A DNA stretch of 43,864 bases from Lingula anatina (Eukaryota; Brachiopoda; Lingulata; Lingulida; Lingulidae): assembly GCF_001039355.2 (NCBI RefSeq), contig NW_019775910.1, forward strand, positions 79,365 to 123,228, in the 5' to 3' direction. The notes beneath the pieces were generated by a model. The model was not told where the DNA came from and searched no databases. It was given only the letters and a program-made list of their open reading frames with translations. Each line of letters begins with the position of its first letter. The first letter of the stretch is position 1. The position numbers and the translations under genes are program-made. Positions 20,883 through 35,521 of this stretch are shown in pieces.

Positions 20883-21002
20883 TTGAGCCAGTGAACCAGA
20901 GCCAGTGACCTGCGTGAATTCAGTTCAGGGCTAGTGATGTCATTGAGCCAGTGAATCAGAGCCAGTGATCTATGTGAATTCAGTACAGGGCAAGTGAACT
21001 CT
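20883..21002 (+). repeat. 60-bp tandem duplication in the retroelement leader
   Basis: Two units of exactly 60 bases (20883-20942 and 20943-21002), each with TTGAGCCAGTGAA and GTGAATTCAGT, lying between primer-binding site and gag. Confidence 0.88.
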
Positions 21003-21198
21003 ATGGTTTCAGGATAGGGTCAGCAACTTCAGCAACCTCAGTGAATAAATGTATTGTAAATATTGTATATGTTCTCATTGTTTATCAGTTGTAGTAGTAT
21101 TATATGTTATAGTTTAGTTTTGTTTTGTTTACTTAGTTTAACATTACATCAGTCAACTGAGTTAGAATATTGCATGTTGTTAGTTGGGTTGAATAAAA

Positions 21199-23400
21199 AT
21201 GGCAGAGAGTAAAGAAAAACTAAAGTCAGAAATTAAAAAAGAGTTAAGGTCTGAAGGTTTTACTGATCAAACATGTTACCAGTATATCTCCCCTCAAGAA
21301 GAATAGCATGTTTTAAAGATAAGCCTTCATCTCCTGATGATGTAGAAATAAAAGAATGGGTACAAGATATAAAAGCTCACCTCAATACCAGAAAATTTAA
21401 AGATAGGGAAGAAGCTGCCGCTTTCATTGTTAGTCATTTAGCTGGTAAAGCTAGGAAAGAAATAATTGGTAGAGGGATAGAAATTAGCACAAACCCAGAG
21501 AAAATTTTCGAAGTTTTTGGGGATGGCGACATACTGCCTGTTCTCCAGCAATGTTTTTATGAGTACAAACAAGGTAGTTAAAAAGATCTGCTGTCATGTT
21601 CACTAAAATTGGTTGAACTTTGTGTTATCAGGGAAGAATTCTTGGTTGACAGAAATAATACACTGAAAGGTAGATTTGCGGAATGTGTTAGAGATAACAG
21701 TTTAAAAAGGGAGTTAAGAAGACTAAATTTAGAACAACCAAGGTTGTCATTTTTTGACCTTAGAGATAGAGCAATTGACTGGGTTGGTAGGAGTGATCAG
21801 AGTCAGAAAGAAACAGGTACTCTCCAAGAGTCTGCTGTACAAAATAATGAAATTTTAAAATTAGACCAAGAAAAAAATAAACAAATAGCTCAGCAATCTA
21901 AACAAATTTTGCAGCAACAGCAACAAATAAATGAGTTAATGAGAGGGCAATTTCGAGGTCAGCGTGACATGATAATTAAGAGAAGTAAGAGGTAGAGGTC
22001 AAAGTAGAGGTAGAGGCCGACACAGCAACCGATACGGTAGACAATCTGAGGTGAAGAAATGTTTCAAGTGTGGTTCAGAAGAACATTTACCTAGAAACTG
22101 TCCACAAATTCAGGATTTTTTAATGGGTTTTTAACTAAGATAGTCAGAAAATGTCCAGAAACTGTGGTTAGCATTAATGGCTGTAGTATTCAGTGTTTAT
22201 TGGACACAGGAGCGCAAGTATCAACAGTCACAGAAAGATGGTACAGACAAAACTTACCCAGTGTACATTTGATTGACGTTTCAAGTTTGATTAACATTTC
22301 TAGTACGCAAGGTGCTGATATACCATACCCTGGATACATTGAAACTGATTTGCAGATCAATAATCATGTTATTCCCAATGTAGGTTTCCATGTAGTTAAA
22401 GATCCTACTGATACTCCTGTGGAGAAACGGAAAATACAGGTGCCTGGGGTAATAGGATCTAATGTCTTCCGCCATGTTAAACAGTACTTTGGAGAAGGGT
22501 ACAAGTCTATTTTGAAGAATCACTCAGACGAATGGGTAGCAGTGCTGTCACTTTATGAAGAAAATGTGGCGTTCACAAACTGTTTACAAGAAAGTGATGT
22601 CAAGATTGCAGGGAATCAACCTATACTTATACCAGCAAGTTCAGTCCAAGTGGTACCAGCAACTGTAAGCCAAGCAGGTAATGGTCAGTTTTATTATGCT
22701 GTTATAGAAGAAATGGAAAGTCTAACTTTGCCTCGTGGTATAATGATTGGCACAACCTGTGTAGCTGTTAATCAAGAAGGAATTGTACCATGCCCAATAG
22801 CAAATAACAGTGATGCAGATATTTATTTGAAACCTCATACACAGATAGCTAAGATACAACCCATAAATCGCTTTGATGCTGTAGGTGACAATTTAGTTGT
22901 TCAATCTGAGATGTGTGATGTGTCAACTCCGAATGCCAAGGCCACTGCAGAGCAGAAAATGGATGTTGGTATGACACTTGTTGAGGAAAGTAAAAGACTG
23001 CTGATTGACTTAATTGTAAAATATGATACTGTTTTTAGCAAGCATGATGATGAAATTGGTTTATGCCGGAAAGTGAAACATAACATAAGAACCAAAGACG
23101 ATGTACCAGTCCGTATTCCATATAGAAGAGTTCCTCCTCAGCGTTGGGAAGAATCGAGACAGTATTTAAAGCAATGGAAGGAAAGAGGTATTATCAGAGA
23201 CTCACATAGTCGTTATGCTGCTCCAATTGTATTGGTATGTAGGAAAACAGGTGACTTCAAATGTGTGTTGTTATAGGGAACTTAATGCAAAAACACATCA
23301 TGATGCATACCCTCTGCCAAGAATTGAAGAGGCTTTAGATGTATTACATGGTCATACAGTGTCTTGTGTGTGTTATGATTCACTTTCTTTATTGCTTTTC
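21199..23400 (+). pseudogene. Ty3/gypsy gag-protease-RT body, 3' truncated
   Basis: ATG at 21199 starts MAESKEKLKSEIKKELRSEG; a stop at 21304 and a frameshift move gag to a frame open to 21581 (EIKEWVQDIKAHLNTRKFK), then 21609-21995 (RELRRLNLEQPRLSFFDL, a Gln-rich coiled stretch). A zinc knuckle CFKCGSEEHLPRNC lies at about 22060-22101. A long open frame, 22164-23276, holds the protease (IQCLLDTGAQVSTV, with DTG) and, at its end, the RT start (VPVRIPYRRVPPQRWEESRQ; YAAPIVLVCRKTGDFK). One frameshift later comes YRELNAKTHHDAYPLPRIEE. The element stops at about 23400, so the RT catalytic box, RNase H and integrase are lost. Damage is light compared with neighbours, so this insertion is relatively young. 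Confidence 0.88.
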
Positions 23401-23543
23401 TGATACCTAGTTGCCTTCTACTCTCACTCTTTTACCTCTAGTGGATTGAGTTTGCAAAAAAAGTTTTTTTATAAAATTTACAGCATCAGATTTTAATGTT
23501 AAAACAAATCTTTAACAAGAATAATGGTCTGCATGTAGATAAG

Positions 23544-24091
23544 ACTTTTGCTGTTTATTACAGATGTGGAGTAGAGTTATTTGGGAGGAGAACAGTGAGG
23601 AGGTAGAAGAGGTGATTCCTTCCAACTGGGTGGTGGACGATGAGGTTCTGTGGCCACCTAATGTTACCAACACTGGCGCCATGAAGGCTATTAAAGAAAA
23701 CCTTTGCTGTTTATTACAGATGTGGAGTAATGTTATTTGGGAGGAGAACAGTGAGGAGGTAGAGGAGGTGATTCCTTCCAACTGGGTGGTGGACGATGAG
23801 GTTCTGTGGCCACCTAATGTTACCAACACTGGCACCATGAAGGCTATTAAAGAAAACTTTTGCTGTTTATTACAGATGTGGAGTAGAGTTATTTGGGAGG
23901 AGAACAGTGAGGAGGTAGAGGAGGTGATTCCTTCCCACTGGGTGGTGGACGATGAGGTTCTGTGGCCACCTAATGTTACCAACACTGGCGCCATGAAGGC
24001 TATTAAAGAAAGATGGGTGCCTGATGATACGTGGACCAAGTACGCTCAGTACAGAATTCTGTTTCATCTTCACACACTACTAATGCTTTAG
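23544..24091 (+). pseudogene. Tandemly triplicated exon, DUF4806-protein N-terminal type
   Basis: Three units of 156 bases (exon starts 23564, 23720, 23876), each with its own acceptor (TTTGCTGTTTATTACAG) followed by an exon encoding VIWEENSEEVEEVIPSNW, then VVDDEVLWPP and MKAIKE. Units are nearly identical, and the frame is open straight through all three including the acceptor DNA (read as LCCLLQ). The last unit continues WVPDDTWTKYAQYRIL. The pattern V-E-x-VPSSW ... WPP ... P-xx-W-xx-y-x-v-R-IL is that which precedes DUF4806 in many animal proteins. No downstream DUF4806 exon follows; the frame ends at 24089-24091. Confidence 0.6.
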
Positions 24092-24131
24092 CTTCATAAT
24101 CAATATCAGTTAAGTTGGCAAAAGATCTAGT

Positions 24132-24570
24132 TTGTGTAACATATTTGATATAAGCGACCTTGTATTATTTGAGTTTGACATAAGCGACATGAATAAAGAC
24201 GCACATGTGAGGCCGCTTGCAGACAGTGATGATAAAAAAAGAGCAAGATGGCTAGGAATGTGGCTGGGAAAGCAAGAAAGAGAGATATACAAAATTTTCT
24301 CATGGGAAAAAGGTGAGGAAGATGACCCAAACGCAATATGCGTGCAGATATTAAGAAAAGATTGCACAAATCACACTGTGGATATAACTCAATGATAAGA
24401 AGAGCCAGAGGGACAGTATATTCTCCACAACAAGAAGGATACAAAGAACAAGCTGAAGATATATGCACTGATTGATGATCAGAGCAATCGTTCATTAGTC
24501 AGCCCTGCCTTCTTCAAGAAATTCTCGGGAACTATGCAGAATACACTTACACTTTGTCTTCGTCTCCAGT
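24132..24570 (+). pseudogene. Retroelement gag/protease scraps
   Basis: A frame to 24395 contains DDKKRARWLGMWLGKQEREI and YKIFSWEKGEEDDPN, resembling a Ty3 gag start. A following piece reads KIYALIDDQSNRSLVSPAFF, like the DUF1758-type aspartic protease (DDQS in place of DTG). Too decayed to assign to one element. Confidence 0.4.
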
Positions 24571-24900
24571 AAAGGGTCAGACGTATGGGTGTCGTTACAC
24601 CATGTTGTAGAGAAAAACACTAAAAACTTTACCCTCTCATAATTTGAGTTTGTTTGAAAGACATTTCCTACTCGGGGACAGTTAAAGTGAAACACCTGTT
24701 GTTACAGGAATTTTTTTTAATGCATTGTGGGAATAAAACAAAAATATGATAGAACAAAGGAGGAATATTAACACATGTGCTTTAATTTTTACTGAACTGG
24801 AGGATAAATCCGGAACACTGTTTGGAAGCAGAGCTAGGTTGAACTTTTTAAAGAACATCAGAAGTTTTAATAGGTACTGCAGTAGACAGCCAGTCTAAAT
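24571..24900. other. Unassigned sequence
   Basis: AT-rich sequence between two retroelement fragments. I see no coding frame, inverted repeat or promoter worth naming. Confidence 0.4.
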
Positions 24901-24905
24901 TCACC

Positions 24906-25831
24906 ATGAGTTTGAAAACAAAGAAGATGCTGGCCAGAACAGCCTTTGAAGCTCCAGCGAGTGATTTTGAAAACTGGATAGAAAATATGCCCCAAAAGAT
25001 AGAAAAAACTATAATCAGGCAGAAATTTCAAGAACATTGGTTTTTGAACAGTATGTAATAAGTTGTGATGAACTACTTAACCACATGGACAGGTGGAGAG
25101 AAGTAGATAAAATTGCAGCCACTACTGCTGAATTAGAAGCGTTACAGAGATCTGGAAAAGATCATGAATGACCTCATGTTAACCAGGTCAACCTCTAGTC
25201 CTAAGCAGACGTCTAAGGTCAGTAAGAACTTGAGTAAAGAAGAATCAGACGTGTCCAAGACTCAAGCACAGTAGAGGCAGTCAGTTTTGACTCATCAAGG
25301 CTTCTAGAAAGGGAACATATTCCTAAGTTTAATGGTGATAAGAAAACATACGAGGGCTGGAAAGTAGCATTCCTGACGTGTGCGGATCGCACTACCTTCA
25401 CTCCAGACTACAAGCTCCTACGATTACATAACAGCCTTCAAGGTGAAGCATTAAAAGTTGTCGAGAACCTTGGTTATTCAGCTACAGCTTACAACGTAGC
25501 AATGGAGAGATTAGAAAGAAAGTATGGTTGAAAACGAAGACAAATCACCTTGAGATTGGAAGAATTGGACAGATTCAGACAAGTCAGAGACAACCACTCT
25601 AGAGACTTAAAACTGTTAGCTGAGCTATTGGACTCAATAGTAGTGAACATAATGGAAGCTGGACAGAAGAGTGAGCTAGGATGTGGCTCCCTCTATATCA
25701 ACATCCAACGCAAGCTAGATGAAGCACTACTGACCAAGTACTACCGATGGGTGAATGAAAAACAATGCGAAAGGTGTGCTGAACCTACAAGAATTTATAA
25801 ATTAGGAAGCAGAGTTCCAAATGACCGCTTC
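24906..25831 (+). pseudogene. BEL/Pao gag (DUF1759), second element
   Basis: ATG at 24906 reads MSLKTKKMLARTAFEAPASD, then decays. From about 25271 one frame is nearly continuous: LLEREHIPKFNGDKKTYEGW, TCADRTTFTPDYKLLRLHNS, LQGEALKVVENLGYSATAYN, MERLERKYG, a TGA, then RRQITLRLEELDRFRQVRDN and on to TGA at 25832. This is the DUF1759 core. The sequence differs clearly from the gag at 8.2-9.5 kb, so it is another BEL lineage. Confidence 0.8.
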
Positions 25832-25929
25832 TGAGACAATTAAAGGTCTCTCAACACTAAAGCAGAAAAGCACCGACACAGAGAAGAGAGGGGCAACTCT
25901 CTTACTGTCTGAAAGAGAGACAAGGATTG

Positions 25930-26050
25930 TGTGACAAGTGACAAGCCACTCATGAATATTTAGCAGTTAATGTAACTTCCGGCAACTCCGAAAGTCACGT
26001 GGTGAATTTGACCTTGTATTAGTATTCATTCACTGTGTGTGCAGAGACCA
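25930..26050 (+). mobile_element. 121-bp fragment of the 564-bp LTR
   Basis: Matches 20238-20358 from TGTGACAAGTG to GTGCAGAGACCA with three differences, then diverges abruptly. Not a complete solo LTR. Confidence 0.9.
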
Positions 26051-27243
26051 TATTGTTGTTTTGTGTTAAGTTTCATTATCAATATGATAATTGTAATCAG
26101 GTTGTAGGCAGATCCCTGTCCTGAAAAAGAAAAAAAAGTAATTCCCTTTTGGTTATTTTTACATTTTTTTTTCACTAATATGCAAAGAACTGCAAAGAAG
26201 ACTGCACAAGAACTATAAGGATTTCATGTTAAAAACCAGTTTTTTTTCCATTAGGAGATTCAATTATTCATGCAAAGAGACACTTGCCTAGCACAGTGTG
26301 TGAACGTAAGGAGAGGATCATCACACAATCTTTATTCATGAATTATACGTGACAATCACTAGGAGTCTGGAAAAGATCAGACAGATTCAGTTTAGATGCG
26401 TTTAAATATTAACTAGAGTGAAATCAAAGACAATCGCTTTTAAAAATCTGTCCAAATACGTCATGTACCCAAAGTCATCTTACTGTGAAATATTGTTGGT
26501 GGTTTTTCGGAGGTCTGTACCATCATGGAGTTATATAATGGGATAAAAAATGGATCCATTCCTTTGGGTAGGCAATGGACATTTCCAGAAAAACTGAGGG
26601 ATTGCAGTGTGTCTGCTACGATAAGCATGAACAAAACAGAGACAGAGGATCTTGTGATGTTAAATATGAAGATATGTGAGACTGTATGCCATTTCAGACA
26701 CTACATTAGATTTGAAATTGCAACTGCAGGTGAATCGAGATCTTTTGGCTCTCATTCTAGTCCTGAAACTGAAAATGATGACGCCGTACCTGGCTCAGTG
26801 GGAAAACTTACATATTTGACGTGTTGCTTGCAGCTAACCGCAAGTTGTCTCTCTCGGAAGCCTATGCAGGAGACCCCAAAGTAATGAACAATAAACGCAT
26901 TTTGTTTAATAAAGTGAGGAAGATGTTGGAAAAAGTGGCTTAAAGAAACTGGAATTTTTGTGTATAAAATTTTTAACTAAAACTTGTTTCATTCATGTCT
27001 GTATTTTACAAAAATGTTTAATTCTTGATAGGTGATGATGGTCATTACTGAAGCTTCAATGAAGTGCTTGGTACCCAAAAAACAGAAGAGCATATGCCGT
27101 CTTTCAAGAAACCCCATAAATCTGTTACTGCTCATGTAGGCCACTGGATTCCTTTTTTACCCAGTGCACAGACTGCTCGAGTGTGTAAGACGTTTGGACT
27201 GTGTTGACTGCGAGAGACCAACAGCACTAAATCTTTACAGAAT
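26051..27243. other. Unassigned region with one 119-codon frame (26525-26884)
   Basis: The frame 26525-26884 (starting MELYNGIKNGSIPLGRQW, with acidic SSPETENDDAVPG near its middle) has no similarity I recognise and no splice support, and a neighbouring frame is also partly open. Possible relic of a repeat-borne gene. The rest of the stretch is AT-rich and empty of signals I can name. Confidence 0.3.
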
Positions 27244-27259
27244 TTGATCTTTCTAGTTT

Positions 27260-28660
27260 TGAGACATTCTTACTTCAAAGAACTGAAATATGGCAAGTTT
27301 GGCTGGGAATGCACAGGAAATGGACTGGGAGGCAGGCGACTTGATAACTGCATGGAAGGGCTTTTGCCAGGACACCGACTCATGTTTGGGGGCCCAGTGA
27401 AGAAGACTGCTGAAGAAGATCGGTGCAATTACTTGATGATATGGGTTGGACAAAAAGGACGTGACACTTTTAGCACTTGGACACTCACTGAAGATGAGAA
27501 AAAAGGTTAGATGTGTACTATGAGAAACTTGAAGAATATATGTTATACCGAGGAGTAGCATAGTGTTTTTAAGATACAAATTCCAGCTAAAAGTCCAAGA
27601 AGAAGGTGAATCCTTTGATCAGTTTGTCACCAAGTTGAAAGTTCTTGTGAAAGAATGCAGGTATAGTGACCTCGACGAGATTATTAGAGACCGAATAGTC
27701 TTTGGTGTGAAGTCAGTGAAAATACGAGAAAAACTTATTTATATGTAGCATGTATATATATGAGGTTGCGTATACGTATGTTAGTGGTTGTGTTAGTGTA
27801 GAGTAGTGTGTTCGTACCTTTTTTATTTGTGTTCGTGCGTCTCCATTTCTTTATATAACACACCCCTCTTTCTTACGCGGCACATTAGTTTCTCATTTCT
27901 GCCATGTCAACTTACAGGTCAGATAGACTTGATTGGTTTGCTTTTCATTTTCTTTGTGTTATGATTTTGTATTTCTTTAAGTTATTTTGTTTGATATTTT
28001 CAGCGCTTGTCATTTCTTTTCATCCTTATTTTGTTTAGAAGTTTAGTTTAATCATAGAAATAAGTATCTTTAGTTCATGAATGTTGTTCACGTAAATTTT
28101 TCTATGTTCGTTCAGTTCTGCATTAAGTTCATTTTATTTATTTGTAAAGTATTAATTAGAGATTCGTTTCTCATTTCTGCCATGTCAACTTACAGAGTAA
28201 ACTCAGGTTCTTAATAAAGTACAGTGCAAGCTGTTACATATAAATGAAGGAAATGACTTGTCACTTAGTAAAGTGGTTGATATTGATATGAGGTACAACA
28301 AAGTCAACTAAGGAACAGGAATAGGAATCTTTGAACAAAATAAGCTTCGAAAGTGCTAGGGGTGCCCCCAAGTCAAGCATGCATCCATACAGGCCACATG
28401 TAAAATCAACAACGAAACAAAAAATGAAGCCCAGCATTGACCAGGTTTGTGATAGACAGTTTGAATGTGGACAGTTTGGATATCGACAGAGCCGCACAGT
28501 CCTGTGCCCTGCAGAAGGAAAAAGATGTCACTTGTGTAAAAAAGCTAGATAATTTTAAAAACAAATTCCCTACACAGCAAGTATACACGTCATCGACAGC
28601 GAATCAGAAGATGACCCAAGTGAGCTTGAAGAATTGTTTTGTAAGTACCATAGGTACTGT
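27260..28660 (+). pseudogene. Ty3/gypsy gag-nucleocapsid split by a solo LTR
   Basis: Gag pieces are KKTAEEDRCNYLMIWVGQKG and TFSTWTLTEDEKK to 27510, a frameshift, then FLRYKFQLKVQEEGESFDQF, VTKLKVLVKECRYSDL and IIRDRIVFGVKSVKIREKL to 27738. After a 495-bp LTR the protein resumes at about 28240 with NEGNDLSLSKVVDI. Later comes a nucleocapsid (CGQFGYRQSRTVLCPAEGKR, CHLCKKAR, acidic SESEDDPSELEEL). The order and spacing are those of a single gag, proving the insertion. Several later frameshifts. Confidence 0.82.
27744..28238 (+). mobile_element. Solo LTR (495 bp)
   Basis: Begins TGTAGCATG and ends GCTGTTACA, with TATA on both outer sides (27740-27743, 28239-28242) as a probable 4-bp target duplication. 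Contains a TATA-like TTATATAAC at about 27851 and AATAAA at about 28213. A 30-bp block beginning GTTTCTCATTTCTGCC and ending CTTACAG is present twice inside (27888-27917, 28166-28195). Confidence 0.7.
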
Positions 28661-28914
28661 TGGCCAAGAGGCATGGTAAATATGAAAACAAAGGTAAAAT
28701 GGTTTTCCACTTATCGTGTTATTGGTGAAAGTGTACGATGACAGCAATGACGAAACGACGGCGACGACAGACACACATGTGACGGCTATATGTACAGACA
28801 CATCTGTGTCTGTACATAAAAATCTCTGTGAGGTGGAGATTTCAAAGCTCAAGGTTGCCTCTTTCATCTCCACACTCACCAAAAAAGAAAATAATCAATA
28901 TAATTACAATTATC

Positions 28915-28951
<37 letters not shown>

Positions 28952-29419
28952 TACTATAACAGCTGACACCAGTTGCACTTTGGGATAGGGAAATTCATTT
29001 TTAATTTTAATGTTCTAAGATTTGAGTAAAGAGATGTTACCTCAGCTAATACCAAGCAAAAAATCTGTTCCACAGAATTTTTTCCAGACAATGAATAAAT
29101 TCAGTTAAAAGTATGTGTCAACCCCAACTCCAGGCCCCAATTTCACACAAAAAAAAAGTTGGGTTCCCTGGCTACGAACTTAATTGCCACGGTTACATGG
29201 TCACATCTTACCCGATCAGGGGCAGTGTAGCAGCACTCTTGTAGAAATCCTAGTCAACTAAGCCAGGGCACAGGCTTAATTTAAATGCTGATCAATTTCC
29301 AAGTCGTATTCATCCTTCTTTTTCAGGACAAATTTCATACCGTATAATGCAGATATCCTCATTCCCAAATGCAGGGTCATGTATATATGCTACTCAGTTT
29401 CCAAGCTATAATTACTGTT
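28661..29419. repeat. Intergenic DNA with palindrome repeat and (AAT)n
   Basis: Contains the second copy of the CGACGG plus 30-bp palindrome repeat (28754-28818; palindrome 28789-28818), an (ATA)n run at about 28915-28949, and otherwise unremarkable sequence. No coding frame of note. It is the 3' flank of VCPKMT. Confidence 0.6.
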
Positions 29420-32454
<3,035 letters not shown>

Positions 32455-35400
32455 ATGGACACAGTTGTCGATTTGATAGAATTTATGTATCCCACAGATA
32501 ATTTGAAGAACCTCTATCTGACAAGGATACCGCTTGAATACACAGATGATGAGCTGACAGTAAGATCCACTTTTATAGTTTAGTAGTAAATTAAACAGCT
32601 ACATGATCCATGATCACCGTTTAGCATGATTTTCGTCCTGTTAATAGTGCTATGGCAGATAAAGAAAGAACTTGCTGTGAAGCTTTAATACCATCTGCAT
32701 TCTAGTTCTTTCACGTTATTCTTACTTATTAATCGAATTATTTTTTTTAATTTTATTTTTATATCTTTTAAAATTATTTATTTAAAGATTTTTTAATTCT
32801 AGTAGTTACAGCTCTTANNNNNNNNNNNNNNNNNNNNNNNNNNNNNNNNNNNNNNNNNNNNNNNNNNNNNNNNNNNNNNNNNNNNNNNNNNNNNNNNNNN
32901 NNNNNNNNNNNNNNNNNNNNNNNNNNNNNNNNNNNNNNNNNNNNNNNNNNNNNNNNNNNNNNNNNNNNNNNNNNNNNNNNNNNNNNNNNNNNNNNNNNNN
33001 NNNNNNNNNNNNNNNNNNNNNNNNNNNNNNNNNNNNNNNNNNNNNNNNNNNNNNNNNNNNNNNNNNNNNNNNNNNNNNNNNNNNNNNNNNNNNNNNNNNN
33101 NNNNNNNNNNNNNNNNNNNNNNNNNNNNNNNNNNNNNNNNNNNNNNNNNNNNNNNNNNNNNNNNNNNNNNNNNNNNNNNNNNNNNNNNNNNNNNNNNNNN
33201 NNNNNNNNNNNNNNNNNNNNNNNNNNNNNNNNNNNNNNNNNNNNNNNNNNNNNNNNNNNNNNNNNNNNNNNNNNNNNNNNNNNNNNNNNNNNNNNNNNNN
33301 NNNNNNNNNNNNNNNNNNNNNNNNNNNNNNNNNNNNNNNNNNNNNNNNNNNNNNNNNNNNNNNNNNNNNNNNNNNNNNNNNNNNNNNNNNNNNNNNNNNN
33401 NNNNNNNNNNNNNNNNNNNNNNNNNNNNNNNNNNNNNNNNNNNNNNNNNNNNNNNNNNNNNNNNNNNNNNNNNNNNNNNNNNNNNNNNNNNNNNNNNNNN
33501 NNNNNNNNNNNNNNNNNNNNNNNNNNNNNNNNNNNNNNNNNNNNNNNNNNNNNNNNNNNNNNNNNNNNNNNNNNNNNNNNNNNNNNNNNNNNNNNNNNNN
33601 NNNNNNNNNNNNNNNNNNNNNNNNNNNNNNNNNNNNNNNNNNNNNNNNNNNNNNNNNNNNNNNNNNNNNNNNNNNNNNGGAAGGGGTGACAAAATGTATT
33701 AATTCATGTTCCATTGTCTCCTATTTATTCTAGTAATATGTATTTTACCAGTATAGTTTCTTTCCTTCTCCATCAACTAAACATATCATCCAATCAACCC
33801 ATTTTTTTCCAGGCAAAACTTGAAGAAATATTTTCCAAATATGGACTCCTGTTTGAAATCCAAGTGTTTAACAATTCAGGCACAGAAAAAGACAATGAAA
33901 ATACCACAGTGGGCGAGTCAGCTGCACAACTTCAGCAGTATACTGGTGGTTTTGCATTTATCAAGTATTACTCTACTCTGGATGCTGCCAGGGCAAAAAG
34001 TGACCTCAATAACAAACTGATTCTTAATGGGAAGCTTATAAGGGTAAGGCTTCTTTCACATGAAAAATCTATTTTCTATTCGCGGTATCTTGTGATCATG
34101 GTCTGTGCCCTGAATACCCCGCCGGGTAATTAATGGCAGCGCGAGCCAGTTACTTCCAAAGCTGTAATTAATTCACGGCTGCGCTCGGAGTGATCACAAG
34201 ATACCGCGAATAGAAAATAGATTTTTAGAAAATAGCTTTTTCATGAGAACGGAGTCTAATTGTACCGCCAGCGTAGGCGCTGGCGGTACACATGGTTTTA
34301 GTCCCGACCCGCATGTTCCGCCGGCTCCGCCAGCTCCTCTGGCTCCGCCGCCATCTCACCGTTACCGCTTCTCCTCCTAGACGGTAAGGGCCTCCATACC
34401 CATCTCTTGGATTTAGGTCACCTATAATCTCAACTCGTTCCACGTACAATTTGGGCTTTGTCAGAATTGGGGTCTAGGTGTGGCACTCATTGCAATGCAC
34501 CCTTGTCCAAAAATGGCAAAATTAAATGCTAATTATCTACCCTACGGAAGGAATTATGTGAAAAATTTCTACAGACGGCTATCCGAAAGTCATATGTGGA
34601 GATTTCAAATATGCCCTTGGATTTGACCTTTGACCTTTATTTCAAGGTCAAACGAGCCAAAATTTTCAAAAAAACGAATTTTTTTTCGAAAAAAAAATTA
34701 TTTGCGCTGATATTCAGAAACTACACAGACCTAACCTATAATATTATTGGAAGGTGCTACCCTTTGGGTCATCTTTCATCTCTGTGAATTTGGGGTCAAC
34801 CGGTGCATTTTCCTGGGAGTAGCGGCCATAATATAACGAAACTGAAAACTGTCTCTAATTCGGGAACCGTTAATGCTAGAGACCCATTCTTTTTTGCATT
34901 TTGTAGAGCATGTAAAGCCCAACACTGGAGGTGGTCTCCGTTTTTTTGTATTCCATACGGTTTTCGAGTTATGCTGTATCAAAAAGTACATTGTGGTGGT
35001 GAAAGAAAAATGTGCAATACGGTAATGGATAACAAATTTTGAACTCCGGGAAAATAAAACATAAGGCTTGGCGAGGCAGACAACTTCTGGTCAAAAATGA
35101 CATTATTTCNATTTACCATAGTGAAAATCACTGGTTGCCTTTTCCATTATGACACTGACACAAAGATGAGAAACTTAAAATTCAGAAGCCAGTGTATACA
35201 TCCTGATTTTGATAACTAGTAACTGTGAACTGATTTGGTCTTAAAATAACAGAAAAATTTTTAATTTCCAGGGAATTATTATTATTATTATTATTATTAT
35301 TATTTGAATGTAAATACAAATGCACTTTGTATGCACTCTGTACACATCCTGATTTTGAGAATAACAATTACTCTTTAAGCAGACAGCTATACCAAAGTTA

Positions 35401-35482
35401 GTAAAATACACTACAAGTTGTACATACCTGTTGATTTGGTCTTAAAAATAACAGAAAGATTTCAAGGGAATTATTTTTATAT

Positions 35483-35521
<39 letters not shown>

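Noticed and set aside
23512-24039. 175-codon open frame on the minus strand
   Set aside because: Shadow of the triplicated exon; low-complexity Ser/Thr translation of the opposite strand.
32799-33714. Long minus-strand frames of almost 300 codons
   Set aside because: They consist of the N gap.
34225-34449. 74-codon minus-strand frame rich in Arg
   Set aside because: It overlaps the foldback arm and a GC-rich hairpin; similarity of its end to the other arm is DNA-level repeat, not protein conservation.
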